From assembly GCF_006757745.1 (NCBI RefSeq), contig NZ_AP019740.1:744001-808000 (forward strand): a DNA stretch of 64,000 bases, read 5' to 3'. Positions 38,638-51,292 of this stretch are shown in pieces. Source of the stretch: Acinetobacter radioresistens DSM 6976 = NBRC 102413 = CIP 103788 (GTDB taxonomy: Bacteria; Pseudomonadota; Gammaproteobacteria; Pseudomonadales; Moraxellaceae). Under the pieces are notes generated by a model. That model saw nothing but the letters and a program-made list of their open reading frames with translations. It searched no databases and had not been told where the DNA came from. Numbering within the stretch: position 1 is the stretch's first letter; each line of letters opens with the position of its first letter. Made by a program: the position numbers and the translations under genes.

Positions 38638-40473
38638 ATGGGCGCGATAACCCCTAAAGAAGATTATTCAAATATTCAAAACCTCACTTTCGATGCAGTC
38701 ATTGTAGGTGGTGGTGGTTCAGGTATGCGTGCTTCTTACCAGCTTGCTCAAGCAGGTTTGCGAGTTGCAGTACTGACCAAAGTATTCCCGACCCGTTCCC
38801 ATACAGTTGCAGCGCAAGGTGGTATCGGCGCATCACTGGGTAACATGCAGGACGATAACTGGCATTACCATTTTTATGACACTGTAAAAGGTTCAGACTG
38901 GTTGGGTGACCAGGATGCAATCGAGTTCATGTGCCGTGAAGCACCGAAAGTTGTTTATGAACTTGAACACTTAGGTATGCCTTTTGACCGTAACGCAGAT
39001 GGTACAATTTATCAGCGTCCATTTGGTGGTCACTCTGCAAACTATGGTGAAAAGCCAGTTCCACGTGCCTGTGCAGCAGCTGACCGTACTGGTCACGCAC
39101 TTTTGCATACGCTATATCAAAGCAACGTGAAAATGGGAACTCAGTTCTTCGTTGAATGGATCGCTCTTGACTTGATCCGTAACGAAGAAGGTGAGGTACT
39201 GGGTGTAACAGCAATTGACCAGGAAACAGGTAATATTGCTGTGTTCCAGGCAAAAGCAACACTGTTTGCTACAGGTGGTGCTGGTCGTGTTTACCGTGCA
39301 TCTACTAATGCTTATATTAATACAGGCGATGGTCTGGGTATGGCTGCTCGTGCTGGTATTCCATTACAGGATATGGAATTCTGGCAATTCCACCCGACAG
39401 GTGTCGCGGGCGCAGGTGTATTGCTGACTGAAGGTTGTCGTGGTGAGGGTGCAATCCTTCGTAATAAAGACGGCGAACCGTTCATGGAACGTTATGCACC
39501 GACTTTAAAAGACTTGGCACCACGTGACTTTGTATCACGCTCTATGGACCAGGAAATTAAAGAAGGCCGTGGCTGTGGTCCAAAGGGTGATTATATCTTG
39601 CTTGATATGACTCACTTGGGTGCGGATACAATCATGAAGCGTTTGCCGTCTGTATTCGAGATTGGTAAAAAATTCGCAAACGTTGATATTACTAAAGAGC
39701 CGATTCCGGTGGTGCCCACTATCCATTACCAGATGGGCGGTATCCCAACCAATATGCATGGCCAAGTTGTACTGCCTGAACCAGGTACAGACAACTACAC
39801 CAAGCCGGTAAAAGGTTTCTATGCTATTGGTGAATGTTCTTGCGTATCTGTACATGGTGCAAACCGTCTAGGTACAAATTCATTGCTTGACCTAGTGGTA
39901 TTTGGTAAGGCTGCGGGCGAACATATTATTGATTACGTGACTAAACATCACGGTGATGAATATGCTCCGCTGCCAACTAATGTTTTACAGCAGACCGTAG
40001 CCCGTATACGCAAGCTGGACGAATCTACTACTGGTGAAAATGCACAAGAAGTAGCTGATGCGATTCGTGATATTGTTCAGGATCATGCAGGCGTATTCCG
40101 TACTCAAGCCTTGCTTGATGAGGGTGTTAAGCAGATTCTTGCGATTGAACCACGCGTTCGTAATATTCACTTGAAAGACAAATCTAAAGTATTTAACACT
40201 GCGCGTATTGAAGCTCTGGAAGTTGAAAACTTGTATGAGGTAGCAAAAGCCACCTTAATTTCAGCAGCTGCGCGTAAAGAATGTCGTGGTGCTCATACTG
40301 TGGTTGATTATGAGTTACCAGCAGATCACCCGACCTATTCATATGGTCGTCGTGATGATGAGTGGATGAAACACACTCTGTGGTACTCGGTAGATAACCG
40401 TTTGGAATATAAGCCAGTGCGTTTCAACCCGCTGACTGTTGATCCAATTCCACCAGCACCGCGTACATTCTGA
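38638..40473 (+). CDS. sdhA: succinate dehydrogenase flavoprotein subunit
   Basis: Oxidises succinate to fumarate with covalently bound FAD. 611 residues. Seen: FAD motif VIVGGGGSGMRASYQLAQAG, the flavin-linked His in RSHTVAAQGGIGASLGNM, substrate-site residues in FHPTGVAGAGVLLTEGCRGE, and HGANRLGTNSLLDLVVFG. 12 bp after sdhD with a GGAAG ribosome site. Confidence 0.97.
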   Translation: MGAITPKEDYSNIQNLTFDAVIVGGGGSGMRASYQLAQAGLRVAVLTKVFPTRSHTVAAQGGIGASLGNMQDDNWHYHFYDTVKGSDWLGDQDAIEFMCREAPKVVYELEHLGMPFDRNADGTIYQRPFGGHSANYGEKPVPRACAAADRTGHALLHTLYQSNVKMGTQFFVEWIALDLIRNEEGEVLGVTAIDQETGNIAVFQAKATLFATGGAGRVYRASTNAYINTGDGLGMAARAGIPLQDMEFWQFHPTGVAGAGVLLTEGCRGEGAILRNKDGEPFMERYAPTLKDLAPRDFVSRSMDQEIKEGRGCGPKGDYILLDMTHLGADTIMKRLPSVFEIGKKFANVDITKEPIPVVPTIHYQMGGIPTNMHGQVVLPEPGTDNYTKPVKGFYAIGECSCVSVHGANRLGTNSLLDLVVFGKAAGEHIIDYVTKHHGDEYAPLPTNVLQQTVARIRKLDESTTGENAQEVADAIRDIVQDHAGVFRTQALLDEGVKQILAIEPRVRNIHLKDKSKVFNTARIEALEVENLYEVAKATLISAAARKECRGAHTVVDYELPADHPTYSYGRRDDEWMKHTLWYSVDNRLEYKPVRFNPLTVDPIPPAPRTF

Positions 40474-40487
40474 TCAGGAGTATAAAG

Positions 40488-41198
40488 ATGAGTAGAGGTA
40501 CTCGTACATTTCACATCTACCGCTATGATCCTGATAAGGATAAAGCGCCGTACATGCAAACTTTCAAGCTTGAGCTGACTGATAAGCACCGTATGTTGCT
40601 TGATGCTCTGCTGGCGTTAAAAGTACAGGACGAAAGTCTGACTTTTCGCCGCTCTTGCCGTGAAGGTATTTGTGGTTCGGATGGTGTAAATATCAATGGT
40701 AAAAATGGTTTGGCTTGTCTTGAAAACTTGAATGACCTGCCAAATGAAATTACTATTCGTCCATTACCGGGTCTGCCAGTAATCAAAGATCTGGTTGTTG
40801 ATATGAACCAGTTCTACGAGCAGTATAACAAGATCCAGCCATTCCTGATTAATAATCAGCCTGCACCGCCAAAAGAGCGTTTGCAGACTCCGGAAGAGCG
40901 TGATCATCTGAACGGTCTGTATGAATGTATTTTATGTGCATGCTGTTCTACTGCATGCCCATCATTCTGGTGGAATCCTGATAAATTCCTGGGACCGTCA
41001 GCATTGCTAAATGCTTATCGTTTTATTATTGACTCGCGTGACACAGCGACTCAGGACCGTCTGGCACGTATGGATGACCCGTTCAGTCTTTTCCGTTGTA
41101 AAGGTATTATGAACTGCGTATCTGTTTGCCCTAAAGGTTTGAATCCGACTAAGGCAATTGGTCATATCCGTAATATGCTACTTGATCAAGCCGGTTAA
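40488..41198 (+). CDS. sdhB: succinate dehydrogenase iron-sulfur subunit
   Basis: 236 residues. It carries three clusters: the [2Fe-2S] site CREGICGSDGVNINGKNGLAC (split here as CREGICG and GLAC), the [4Fe-4S] site CILCACCSTACPSFWW and the [3Fe-4S] site CKGIMNCVSVCPKGLNP. AGGAG precedes the ATG. Last gene of the sdh unit, followed by a strong terminator. Confidence 0.97.
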   Translation: MSRGTRTFHIYRYDPDKDKAPYMQTFKLELTDKHRMLLDALLALKVQDESLTFRRSCREGICGSDGVNINGKNGLACLENLNDLPNEITIRPLPGLPVIKDLVVDMNQFYEQYNKIQPFLINNQPAPPKERLQTPEERDHLNGLYECILCACCSTACPSFWWNPDKFLGPSALLNAYRFIIDSRDTATQDRLARMDDPFSLFRCKGIMNCVSVCPKGLNPTKAIGHIRNMLLDQAG

Positions 41199-41211
41199 TT
41201 AATCCCTAAAG

Positions 41212-41244
41212 AAGAGCGTACATCACAGGTGTGCGCTCTTTTTG
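41212..41244 (+). terminator. sdhCDAB terminator
   Basis: A 9-bp stem with one G-T pair (GAGCGTACA / TGTGCGCTC, 41214-41238) followed by five T. It separates the sdh unit from sucAB-lpd. Confidence 0.9.
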
Positions 41245-41761
41245 TTCATTTGTGTAAAAGATAGGGGACTTTATTTGTAATTCGCTCTATTTTTTATATA
41301 AAGCACCGTATGTTAAAGCATAAAATTTTTAATGTATTTAGCCAATTTATAGGAGGTATGTGTCAAAAAAATCAATTCAATCTGGAGTTCATGTTACGAT
41401 ATAACACACAGTTATATTTGAAAAAAATGGCTATTCTATTGTTTATTTATTAAGCATATTGAGGATGGTTGAGCAAAATTTTACTAAAAGTTGCTTTAGA
41501 AAAGCTAATTCGCCGATTTATCTTTTCTAAGACGATTTTGCAAAAAAATTGCTCGGTATTGCCGAGTATATAAATGAATGATGATGCAGGTAAGAGCGTT
41601 ATGATTCATAACACACACCGGTCAATTCTGGTGTGATTATAGCGCCCGTGGTCTGAGTACCGAGTGGGTATTAATGTCATTTTACCAATTTGGCATTATC
41701 AAGCATGGGTATGCTTAACAAGCAACCTGTAATGTTTTTGCAATAGGAAATGGGTCCACAA
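41245..41761 (+). other. long intergenic region and structured leader before sucA
   Basis: About 515 bp without a gene. The last 150 bp hold a row of hairpins: CACACCGG / CTGGTGTG (41614-41635), AATGTCA / TGGCATT with one G-T pair (near 41672-41696) and AAGCAT / ATGCTT (41701-41716). They would lie in the 5' leader of the sucA mRNA. Conserved RNA motifs upstream of sucA are known in other proteobacteria; I cannot show that this is one of them. The rest is AT-rich and must carry the promoter. Confidence 0.5.
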
Positions 41762-44602
41762 ATGCAAGAAGTTGCTGACGCATTGCGTCTTGACACTGAA
41801 CTTTCCGCTGATAGTGCAGCGTATATTGAAGAGCTTTACGAGCAGTACCTGACTTCTCCGACCTCAGTAGGTGAGGATTGGCGCCAGTATTTTGATAAAT
41901 TCCCTAAAGGTGATCAGCCTCACAGCAATGTACGTGAGCAATTCCTATTATTAGGACGTAATGGTAGCCGTGGACAACCAGTTGCGCAAAGTGCAGTAAG
42001 TTCTGAACATGAACGTCGTCAGATTGGGGTGTTGCAATTAATTGCAGCTTACCGTAACCGTGGGCACCAGAAAGCCAAATTGGATCCGTTGGGCTTGGCA
42101 AAACGTGAAGATGTTCCTGATCTTAACCTGTCTGCACATGGTTTGACCAAATCTGATCTGGATACTGTATTCAATACAGGTAATCTGGCAATTGGCAAGA
42201 CGGAAGCTACCCTTGGTGAAATGATTGAAGCAATGGAGGCGACTTATTGCGGCTCAATCGGTGCCGAGTATATGCACATTGTTGATACCAAGGAAAAGCG
42301 CTGGATTCAGCAACGTCTTGAAGGTGTACGCGGTAAATATGATTTTACTGCTGACCAGAAAAAATTATTTCTTGAGCGTTTAACTGCAGCTGAAGGCCTA
42401 GAAAAATTTCTGGGTAATAAATATGTAGGTGCTAAACGCTTTGGTGTGGAAGGTGGTGAATCTTTCATTCCTATGGTCAATGAACTGATCCAGCGTGCCG
42501 GCTCAGTAGGCTGTAAAGAAGTTGTGATTGGCATGCCACACCGTGGCCGTTTAAACCTCCTGGTCAATATTATGGGTAAAAACCCGGCTGACCTGTTTGG
42601 TGAGTTTGAAGGCAAAATGCTGAATAAGAAAGGTTCTGGTGACGTTAAATATCACCAAGGCTTTTCTTCAAACGTAATGACCCCAGGCGGTGAAGTACAC
42701 CTTGCCTTGGCATTTAACCCATCCCATCTTGAAATTGTTGGACCTGTAGTTGAAGGTTCAGTGCGCGCGCGTCAAGTACGTCGTAAAGATATCGGTGGTG
42801 ACGATGTATTGCCATTAATTGTACATGGTGATGCTGCATTTGCAGGTCAGGGCGTGAATATGGAAACTTTCCAGATGTCACAGACCCGTGGTTATACTGT
42901 AGGCGGTACGGTTCATATCATTGTGAACAACCAGGTTGGTTTTACAACTTCTGACCCGCGTGATGCGCGTTCAACTGAATATAGTACTGACGTTGCCAAA
43001 ATGATTCAGGCACCTATCTTCCATGTGAATGGTGATGATCCTGAGGCTGTAATTTTTGCTACTCAATTGGCGCATGATTTCCGCCATACTTTCCGTAAAG
43101 ATGTAGTAATTGACCTGTTCTGTTATCGTCGTCGTGGCCATAATGAGGCGGACGAGCCAGCAGCAACTCAGCCAATCATGTATCAGGTTATCAGCAAGAA
43201 ACCGACAACCCGTACTTTATACGCAGACAAACTTGTTCAGGAAAATGTTCTGGACCGTGCTGCTGCTGACAAGATGGTTGAAGATTATCGTGCTGATCTT
43301 GAAGCAGGTAATCATGTTGCCAGTGCACTGGTTCTTGAGCCAAATACTAAAATGTTTGTGGACTGGGCTCCGTATCTTGGCCATGACTATACCGATGACT
43401 GGGATACCTCATTTGACTTGACTCGCCTGAAACAGTTGGGCGAAGGCATGCGTAAACTTCCTGAAGGTTTTGTAATGCAGCGTCAGGTTCAAAAAGTAAT
43501 TGATGACCGCCTGAAAATGCAAACTGGTGAAATGCCATTAAACTGGGGTGCTGCTGAAACTCTGGCTTATGCAACATTGCTAGACGAAGGTTATCTGGTA
43601 CGTATTACCGGTGAAGATGTAGGTCGTGGTACCTTCTCACATCGTCATGCCAAACTTCATAACCAGACAGATGGTTCCACTTACATTCCGCTTTGCCATG
43701 TAAAAGAAAACCAGCCACGTTTTGCATTATATGATTCGTTGCTGTCTGAAGAGGCTGTACTTGCATTTGAATATGGTTATGCAACCACTATTCCGCATGG
43801 CCTAATTATTTGGGAAGCACAGTTTGGTGACTTCGCAAACTGTGCCCAAGTCGTGATTGACCAGTTTATTGCTTCTGGTGAAACTAAATGGGAGCGTGTA
43901 TGTGGTCTGACCATGTTACTTCCACATGGTTACGAAGGCCAGGGCCCTGAGCACTCATCTGCTCGTCTTGAGCGCTTCTTGCAGCTATGTGCAGAAGACA
44001 ACATGCAGGTGATTACTCCAACAACGCCTGCACAGATTTTCCATGCGCTGCGTCGTCAGGCAGTACGCCCGATCCGTAAACCAATGATCGTTATGTCTCC
44101 TAAGTCGCTGCTTCGTCATAAACTGGCAACTTCGACTCTGGAAGAGCTGGCAACGACTTCATTCCAGACAGTGATTGATGAGATCGATACACTTAACAAG
44201 GCCGACGTTACCCGTCTGGTGCTCTGTGGTGGCAAAGTCTATTATGATCTGCTTGAAAAACGTCGCGAGCAGGAACTGAACAATACTGCAATCGTTCGTA
44301 TTGAACAGTTGTATCCATACCCAGAAAAACGCCTTGCTGAAGTTCTTGCCTCTTATCCAAACGTGAAAGAACTCGTGTGGTGTCAGGAAGAGCCGAAAAA
44401 CCAAGGGGCCTGGTTATTTATTGCGCCGCGTTTATATGACGACGTAATGAAAACAGGTAAGCAAGTCCGTATTAGTTACGCAGGACGTGAAGCATCTGCA
44501 GCACCTGCATGTGGCTCACCTTATTTGCACGCAAAACAACAAGCTCAGCTTATCAATAATGCTCTAGCAATCGAAGCTGAACAATCAGGAGATTCTAAAT
44601 AA
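41762..44602 (+). CDS. sucA: 2-oxoglutarate dehydrogenase E1 component
   Basis: Thiamine-diphosphate-dependent decarboxylase of the 2-oxoglutarate dehydrogenase complex. 946 residues from MQEVADALR; an ATG at 41750 would add four residues but sits directly on its AGGAA site. Seen: the N-terminal E2-binding motif ([17 protein letters not shown]), [17 protein letters not shown], the ThDP motif [16 protein letters not shown] to [13 protein letters not shown], and [19 protein letters not shown]. Its stop codon overlaps the sucB start. Confidence 0.96.
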   Translation: MQEVADALRLDTELSADSAAYIEELYEQYLTSPTSVGEDWRQYFDKFPKGDQPHSNVREQFLLLGRNGSRGQPVAQSAVSSEHERRQIGVLQLIAAYRNRGHQKAKLDPLGLAKREDVPDLNLSAHGLTKSDLDTVFNTGNLAIGKTEATLGEMIEAMEATYCGSIGAEYMHIVDTKEKRWIQQRLEGVRGKYDFTADQKKLFLERLTAAEGLEKFLGNKYVGAKRFGVEGGESFIPMVNELIQRAGSVGCKEVVIGMPHRGRLNLLVNIMGKNPADLFGEFEGKMLNKKGSGDVKYHQGFSSNVMTPGGEVHLALAFNPSHLEIVGPVVEGSVRARQVRRKDIGGDDVLPLIVHGDAAFAGQGVNMETFQMSQTRGYTVGGTVHIIVNNQVGFTTSDPRDARSTEYSTDVAKMIQAPIFHVNGDDPEAVIFATQLAHDFRHTFRKDVVIDLFCYRRRGHNEADEPAATQPIMYQVISKKPTTRTLYADKLVQENVLDRAAADKMVEDYRADLEAGNHVASALVLEPNTKMFVDWAPYLGHDYTDDWDTSFDLTRLKQLGEGMRKLPEGFVMQRQVQKVIDDRLKMQTGEMPLNWGAAETLAYATLLDEGYLVRITGEDVGRGTFSHRHAKLHNQTDGSTYIPLCHVKENQPRFALYDSLLSEEAVLAFEYGYATTIPHGLIIWEAQFGDFANCAQVVIDQFIASGETKWERVCGLTMLLPHGYEGQGPEHSSARLERFLQLCAEDNMQVITPTTPAQIFHALRRQAVRPIRKPMIVMSPKSLLRHKLATSTLEELATTSFQTVIDEIDTLNKADVTRLVLCGGKVYYDLLEKRREQELNNTAIVRIEQLYPYPEKRLAEVLASYPNVKELVWCQEEPKNQGAWLFIAPRLYDDVMKTGKQVRISYAGREASAAPACGSPYLHAKQQAQLINNALAIEAEQSGDSK

Positions 44603-45825
44603 TGGCAACCGAAATTAAAGCCCCGGTATTCCCAGAGTCAGTTGCTGACGGCACGATCGCAACTTGGCACAAGAAAGTCGGTGAAGCTGTTTCACGTGAT
44701 GAAGTCATCTGTGACATCGAAACTGACAAAGTTGTTCTAGAAGTGGTTGCCCCTGCAGACGGTGCTCTGGTTGCTATTGTTAAAGATGAAGGCGACACAG
44801 TTCTTTCTGATGAAGTAATTGCACAGTTTGAAGCAGGTGCTGGAGCTACAGCAGAGCCAGCTCAAACAGCAGTAACTTCTGATGGAAATGTGGAAAATGC
44901 ATCTGCTAATACAGAAGCTGGTCCAGCTCCTGTAGTTGAGCGCAGCCAGCCTGTACAGGATCAGGCACCTGCTGTACGTAAAGCTTTGACTGAAACAGGT
45001 ATTAACGCTTCTGATGTTTCTGGTACAGGCCGTGGTGGTCGTATTACTAAAGAAGACGTAGCAAACCATCAGTCTAAACCAGCTGCTGCAGCTCAGCCTC
45101 AAGCGCTTAGCGTAGCTGTAGGTGAGCGTATTGAAAAACGTGTTCCGATGACACGTCTGCGTAAACGTGTTGCTGAGCGCCTGCTTGCAGCAACACAAGA
45201 AACAGCAATGTTGACTACGTTTAATGAAGTTAACATGAAGCCAATCATGGATATGCGTAACCAGTATAAAGATGCGTTTGAAAAACGTCATGGTGCGCGT
45301 CTGGGCTTTATGTCTTTCTTTGTGAAAGCAGCAACTGAAGCGTTAAAACGCTATCCGGCAGTCAATGCTTCAATTGATGGCGACGATATCGTATATCACG
45401 GTTTTTATGATATTGGCGTAGCAGTTTCTTCTGATCGCGGTCTTGTAGTACCTGTCCTGCGTGACACTGATCGTATGAACTATGCTGAAGTTGAAAACGG
45501 TATTCGTGCATATGCTGGCAAAGCGCGTGAAGGCAAACTTGCAATTGAAGATATGACTGGTGGTACTTTCACAATTACCAACGGTGGTACTTTTGGTTCG
45601 CTACTTTCTACTCCGATTTTGAATACGCCACAAACTGCGATTCTGGGTATGCATAAAATCCAAGAGCGTCCTATGGCTGTAAACGGACAGGTGGAAATTC
45701 TGCCAATGATGTATTTGGCATTATCTTATGATCACCGTTTAATCGATGGTAAAGAAGCAGTAGGCTTCCTTGTAACAATCAAAGAATTGTTAGAAGAGCC
45801 AGCTAAACTTATCCTTGATCTTTAA
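44602..45825 (+). CDS. sucB: dihydrolipoyllysine succinyltransferase (E2)
   Basis: Core of the 2-oxoglutarate dehydrogenase complex. 407 residues: lipoyl domain with modified Lys43 in ETDKVVLEV, an Ala/Pro/Glu-rich linker (about 80-120), E3-binding domain ([20 protein letters not shown]), and catalytic domain with His378 and Asp382 in [12 protein letters not shown]. The start overlaps the sucA stop by one base (TAATG), with AGGAG upstream. The lipB product in this window would help lipoylate it. Confidence 0.97.
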   Translation: MATEIKAPVFPESVADGTIATWHKKVGEAVSRDEVICDIETDKVVLEVVAPADGALVAIVKDEGDTVLSDEVIAQFEAGAGATAEPAQTAVTSDGNVENASANTEAGPAPVVERSQPVQDQAPAVRKALTETGINASDVSGTGRGGRITKEDVANHQSKPAAAAQPQALSVAVGERIEKRVPMTRLRKRVAERLLAATQETAMLTTFNEVNMKPIMDMRNQYKDAFEKRHGARLGFMSFFVKAATEALKRYPAVNASIDGDDIVYHGFYDIGVAVSSDRGLVVPVLRDTDRMNYAEVENGIRAYAGKAREGKLAIEDMTGGTFTITNGGTFGSLLSTPILNTPQTAILGMHKIQERPMAVNGQVEILPMMYLALSYDHRLIDGKEAVGFLVTIKELLEEPAKLILDL

Positions 45826-45844
45826 TACTTACCAGCAAAATAAA

Positions 45845-47320
<1,476 letters not shown>

Positions 47321-47328
47321 GATTAAAG

Positions 47329-47358
47329 AAAGAGCGGTTCAAGAGCCGCTCTTTTTTG
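47329..47358 (+). terminator. sucAB-lpd terminator
   Basis: Stem AAAGAGCGG / CCGCTCTTT followed by further T, 9 bp after the lpd stop codon. Confidence 0.92.
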
Positions 47359-47424
47359 CTTCATGGGTTGCAATGATTGGCACAACCCTCTAAATATAAA
47401 GACAAGATTAAATAATTGCTAATG

Positions 47425-47446
47425 TGTACCGTGATGGAAGGGTACA
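47425..47446 (+). promoter_or_regulatory. inverted repeat upstream of sucC
   Basis: Arms TGTACC and GGTACA separated by 10 bp, one helical turn from centre to centre plus a little, 44 bp before the sucC start. The geometry fits a dimeric repressor site; no regulator can be named. Confidence 0.35.
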
Positions 47447-47489
47447 TAGAAGTATGGATAAGAAAGTAGAACTAGTAAAAGGTAAGTAA

Positions 47490-48656
47490 ATGAATTTACA
47501 TGAGTATCAAGCCAAAGCGCTATTAAAAAAATATGGTATGCCTGTTCAGGAAGGTATTTTAGCAACCAATGCTGATGAAGCTGTTGCTGCCTTTGAACAG
47601 CTTGGTGGAAAGTTTGCAGTCATTAAGGCCCAGGTGCATGCAGGTGGCCGTGGTAAGGCCGGTGGTGTACAGGTTGTTAAGTCAAAAGAAGAAGCCGCAG
47701 ATTATACCAGTCGTATTATTGGTACACGCCTAGTCACCTACCAGACAGATGCCAATGGCCAGCCAGTCAATAGCGTACTGGTCTGTGAAGACGTTTATCC
47801 TGTGGAGCGTGAATTATACTTGGGTGCTGTGGTTGACCGCTCTACTCGTCGCATTACCTTTATGGCATCCACCGAAGGTGGTGTTGAAATTGAAAAAGTT
47901 GCAGAAGAAACACCTGAAAAAATTATTAAAGTTACAGTAGACCCTCTGGTTGGCCTGCAACCATTTCAGGCACGGGAAGTAGCCTTTGCACTGGGTTTGA
48001 AAGATGGCCAGATTAATCAGTTTGTTAAGCTGATGACAGGGGCTTACCATGCTTTTGTAGAAAATGATTTTGCCCTGTTTGAAATTAACCCGCTGTCTGT
48101 ACGTGAAAATGGTGACATTCTTTGTGTAGATGCCAAGGTGGGCATTGATTCCAATGCACTGTATCGCTTACCAGAAGTCTCTGCGCTACGTGATAAGTCT
48201 CAGGAAAATGAACGCGAGCTTAAAGCTTCTGAATTTGACCTGAACTATGTAGCCTTAGAAGGCAATATCGGCTGTATGGTAAATGGTGCCGGTCTTGCTA
48301 TGGCAACTATGGACATCATCAAATTATATGGTGGACAACCAGCTAACTTTCTAGATGTAGGTGGTGGTGCAACGAAAGAGCGGGTGATTGAAGCATTTAA
48401 AATTATCCTTGCTGACAGCTCTGTTCAGGCAGTATTAATCAATATTTTTGGTGGTATTGTACGCTGTGACATGATTGCAGAAGCAATTATTGCTGCGGTT
48501 CAGGAAGTGAACGTAACTATTCCTGTAGTCGTACGACTTGAAGGTAACAATGCCGAGCTTGGCGCCAAGTTACTGGATGAATCCGGTCTAACACTTATTT
48601 CTGCTCAGGGCCTAGCTGATGCCGCAGAAAAAGTTGTTGCAGCAGTAAAAGCATAA
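47490..48656 (+). CDS. sucC: succinyl-CoA synthetase beta subunit
   Basis: ADP/GDP-binding subunit. 388 residues with the ATP-grasp fold. Seen: [34 protein letters not shown], and the C-terminal [17 protein letters not shown] and [21 protein letters not shown] precedes the ATG. Starts a new transcription unit after the lpd terminator; sucD follows 12 bp later. Confidence 0.97.
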   Translation: MNLHEYQAKALLKKYGMPVQEGILATNADEAVAAFEQLGGKFAVIKAQVHAGGRGKAGGVQVVKSKEEAADYTSRIIGTRLVTYQTDANGQPVNSVLVCEDVYPVERELYLGAVVDRSTRRITFMASTEGGVEIEKVAEETPEKIIKVTVDPLVGLQPFQAREVAFALGLKDGQINQFVKLMTGAYHAFVENDFALFEINPLSVRENGDILCVDAKVGIDSNALYRLPEVSALRDKSQENERELKASEFDLNYVALEGNIGCMVNGAGLAMATMDIIKLYGGQPANFLDVGGGATKERVIEAFKIILADSSVQAVLINIFGGIVRCDMIAEAIIAAVQEVNVTIPVVVRLEGNNAELGAKLLDESGLTLISAQGLADAAEKVVAAVKA

Positions 48657-48668
48657 GGAGTATCAATC

Positions 48669-49559
48669 ATGAGCGTATTAGTAAATAAAGACACCAAAGT
48701 ATTGGTACAGGGTTTTACAGGTAAAAACGGAACTTTTCATTCAGAACAGGCCATTGCATACGGTACAAAAGTAGTCGGTGGTGTAACACCAGGTAAAGGC
48801 GGCCAGAGTCATTTAAATCTTCCTGTATTTAATACTATGCGCGAGGCGGTACAGGAAACACAGGCAGATGCGTCTGTGATTTATGTGCCTGCACCATTTG
48901 TACTGGATTCTATTGTAGAAGCAGTAGATGCAGGGATTGGACTTATTGTAGTCATTACCGAGGGTGTACCTACTCTTGATATGCTTAAAGCCAAGCGTTA
49001 TCTGGAAACCAATGGTAACGGTACGCGTCTGATTGGACCAAACTGTCCGGGTATCATTACACCGGGTGAATGCAAAATTGGAATTATGCCGGGACACATT
49101 CATCAGCCAGGCCGTATTGGAATTATTTCCCGTTCTGGTACGCTAACTTATGAAGCGGTATCACAAACTACCCGTCTGGGATTAGGCCAATCTACCTGTA
49201 TTGGTATTGGCGGAGATCCAATTCCAGGAATGAACCAGATTGATGCGCTTAAATTGTTTCAGGATGACCCCGAGACTGATGCGATCATTATGATTGGTGA
49301 AATTGGTGGGACAGCCGAAGAAGAAGCTGCTGAATATATTCAATCAAATGTGACCAAGCCAGTTGTGGGTTATATTGCCGGTGTAACAGCTCCAAAGGGC
49401 AAACGTATGGGCCATGCAGGTGCAATTATTTCTGGTGGTAAAGGAACAGCAGAAGAAAAATTCTCTGCTTTTGAAAAAGCGGGTATGGCATATACACGGA
49501 GTCCGGCAGAACTAGGTTCTACCATGTTACAGGTGTTGAAAGATAAAGGCCTAGCTTAA
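48669..49559 (+). CDS. sucD: succinyl-CoA synthetase alpha subunit
   Basis: 296 residues, carries the phosphorylated His (about residue 249, in [19 protein letters not shown]). Seen: CoA-binding [20 protein letters not shown] and [26 protein letters not shown] precedes the ATG. Ends the TCA block; a terminator follows at once. Confidence 0.97.
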   Translation: MSVLVNKDTKVLVQGFTGKNGTFHSEQAIAYGTKVVGGVTPGKGGQSHLNLPVFNTMREAVQETQADASVIYVPAPFVLDSIVEAVDAGIGLIVVITEGVPTLDMLKAKRYLETNGNGTRLIGPNCPGIITPGECKIGIMPGHIHQPGRIGIISRSGTLTYEAVSQTTRLGLGQSTCIGIGGDPIPGMNQIDALKLFQDDPETDAIIMIGEIGGTAEEEAAEYIQSNVTKPVVGYIAGVTAPKGKRMGHAGAIISGGKGTAEEKFSAFEKAGMAYTRSPAELGSTMLQVLKDKGLA

Positions 49560-49567
49560 GTAGACAG

Positions 49568-49596
49568 CAAAAAAGCTCCGAAAGGGGCTTTTTTAT
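49568..49596 (+). terminator. sucCD terminator
   Basis: Stem AAAAGCTCC / GGGGCTTTT (one A-rich side extended, one mismatch-tolerant pair) with loop GAAA, ending in six T. Confidence 0.9.
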
Positions 49597-49779
49597 TATG
49601 AGAATGATGGAGAGAATTAATTCTTCTTCAATGCTATTAGGATTGTAAGTTTAACTCAAGCTTAGTTTACCCTATAGTTGTCCACCTTAAAGCAAACTAT
49701 TTAAGTAGATTAGATAAGTAATTTGCTTTAATTTAAGTCTATAACTTGTAGATTTTGATATATCATATTTTTTATAGAC

Positions 49780-49884
49780 AAAAAAAATACGCAATGATTG
49801 GGGTGATCATTGCGCAGAACAACGAATCTGCATACACAGTTTCGGTTAAGGAGAAATGTCATGAATTTAGAAGCTTTCTAAATC
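49780..49884 (-). ncRNA. aar: small RNA between trpS and sucD (Aar-like)
   Basis: On the minus strand: a TATACT box (49895-49890), a start expected near 49884, and a 5' hairpin (TTTAGAA / TTCTAAA, part of a longer inverted repeat 49859-49888). A single-stranded stretch TTTCTCCTTAACC complementary to ribosome binding sites follows, and then a terminator: 9-bp stem CGCAATGAT / ATCATTGCG (49790-49814) and eight T. The trpS terminator is upstream, so this is a separate transcript of about 105 nt. From memory, A. baylyi has an Hfq-dependent sRNA, Aar, between trpS and sucD; position and design fit. Transcript ends and strand are inferred. The plus strand here only offers a six-codon frame behind AAGGAG. 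Confidence 0.6.
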
Positions 49885-50030
49885 ATGAAAGTATAATATT
49901 TGAATACCTGAGTAACTTCCTTGGTATTCACGTTAACAAGTGTTAAATCACGTTAAACTATAGGTTATATTGTAATTTTTTAAATTGTGAAATTTTATGC
50001 GGTTGAATTTTAAAAATTAATATTCCAATT

Positions 50031-50055
50031 AAAAAGGCCCTTAAAGCAGGGCCTG
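50031..50055 (-). terminator. trpS terminator
   Basis: Stem AGGCCC / GGGCCT (50035-50054) followed on the minus strand by TTTTT, 17 bp past the trpS stop codon. Confidence 0.85.
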
Positions 50056-50071
50056 TATTAATACTACAATT

Positions 50072-51085
50072 TTAAAAGTGGAACATTCCTAAACCGCTTT
50101 TAATTTCATCTAGAGTTTGCTGGGTAATAACCTGACATTTTTGAGTGCCTTGACGTAAAACATCCATAATATAGTCCGGATCTTTTTGCAATTCTGCACG
50201 ACGTTCACGAATTGGACCGATCAGCTCTTTTAAAATACCTTCTAGACGCTTCTTCACAGTGCCATCACCTAGACCACCACGACGATAATGGGCTTTTAAT
50301 TCTTCTAATTCTTCTTTATTGGTATCGAAAGCATCAAGATAGGTAAAAACCACATTACCTTCTACCTGACCCGGATCTTCAATACGCAAATGATTAGGAT
50401 CAGTATACATGGCATTAACTGCCTTTTTAATATCCTTATCTGAAGCATCCAGAACAATGGTATTACCCAGAGATTTAGACATTTTGGCCTTACCATCAAA
50501 TCCCGGTAAACGGCTCATGTTAGAAAGTAAGGCTTTACATTCAGGCAAAAGCTCGCGGCCAATCTGACGATTAAGACGACGAACAATTTCATTCGTTTGT
50601 TCAATCATTGGAATCTGGTCTTCTCCTACCGGCACAACAGTAGCTTTGAATGCCGTAATATCGGCAGCCTGTGCGACCGGATAACATAGAAAACCTGCCG
50701 GGATATCGCGCTCAAAACCTCGCATCTGAATTTCAGACTTGATCGTTGGGTTACGTTCCAAACGCGACACCGTCACAAAGTTCAGATAGAGCATGGTCAG
50801 CTCATTGAGTGCTGGTAATTGAGATTGCACACAGATGGTGGTTTTTTCCGGATCAATACCCACTGCTAAATAATCTGTAGCGACTTCCAGAATATTCCGA
50901 CGTACTTTTTCAAAATTATCGGCATTATCAGTTAAAGCTTGAGCATCGGCGAGTAACAGGTGCTGGTGATGGGAGTCTTGCAAGCCTACACGAGAACGTA
51001 GTGAACCTACGAAATGTCCTAGATGGAGCTGTCCAGTCGGGCGGTCACCAGTCAAAATAACTGGGCGGGTATCTTGATCACTCAT
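50072..51085 (-). CDS. trpS: tryptophanyl-tRNA synthetase
   Basis: Class I aminoacyl-tRNA synthetase, 337 residues. Seen: the HIGH-type motif HLGH at 21-24 after TGDRPTGQL and the KMSKS motif in DGKAKMSKSLGNT. The ATG at 51085 has GGA seven bases upstream; a longer in-frame start at 51097 has none. Single gene, divergent from the DUF808 gene. Confidence 0.96.
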   Translation of the reverse strand: MSDQDTRPVILTGDRPTGQLHLGHFVGSLRSRVGLQDSHHQHLLLADAQALTDNADNFEKVRRNILEVATDYLAVGIDPEKTTICVQSQLPALNELTMLYLNFVTVSRLERNPTIKSEIQMRGFERDIPAGFLCYPVAQAADITAFKATVVPVGEDQIPMIEQTNEIVRRLNRQIGRELLPECKALLSNMSRLPGFDGKAKMSKSLGNTIVLDASDKDIKKAVNAMYTDPNHLRIEDPGQVEGNVVFTYLDAFDTNKEELEELKAHYRRGGLGDGTVKKRLEGILKELIGPIRERRAELQKDPDYIMDVLRQGTQKCQVITQQTLDEIKSGLGMFHF

Positions 51086-51292
51086 GATGCATTCCAAAGC
51101 GGTTGTAAATTAAGCAAAATATATTAATTGATGAAGTCTATTGTAAGGCATAAATACTGGCAGTGCCTCTTTACAATAAACTCCAGCTGGTAAAAAGTGA
51201 GAAATTTAATAGATAAACATATAAAGCTTATACACTTTCTCTGATTAAAGCGATTTAAACTAGCTATATAACGATAAGATTGGGAACATAAA

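Noticed and set aside
49755..49946. 63-codon plus-strand frame between sucD and trpS
   Set aside because: Starts with TTG without a ribosome site and runs through the terminator and hairpins of the small RNA candidate.
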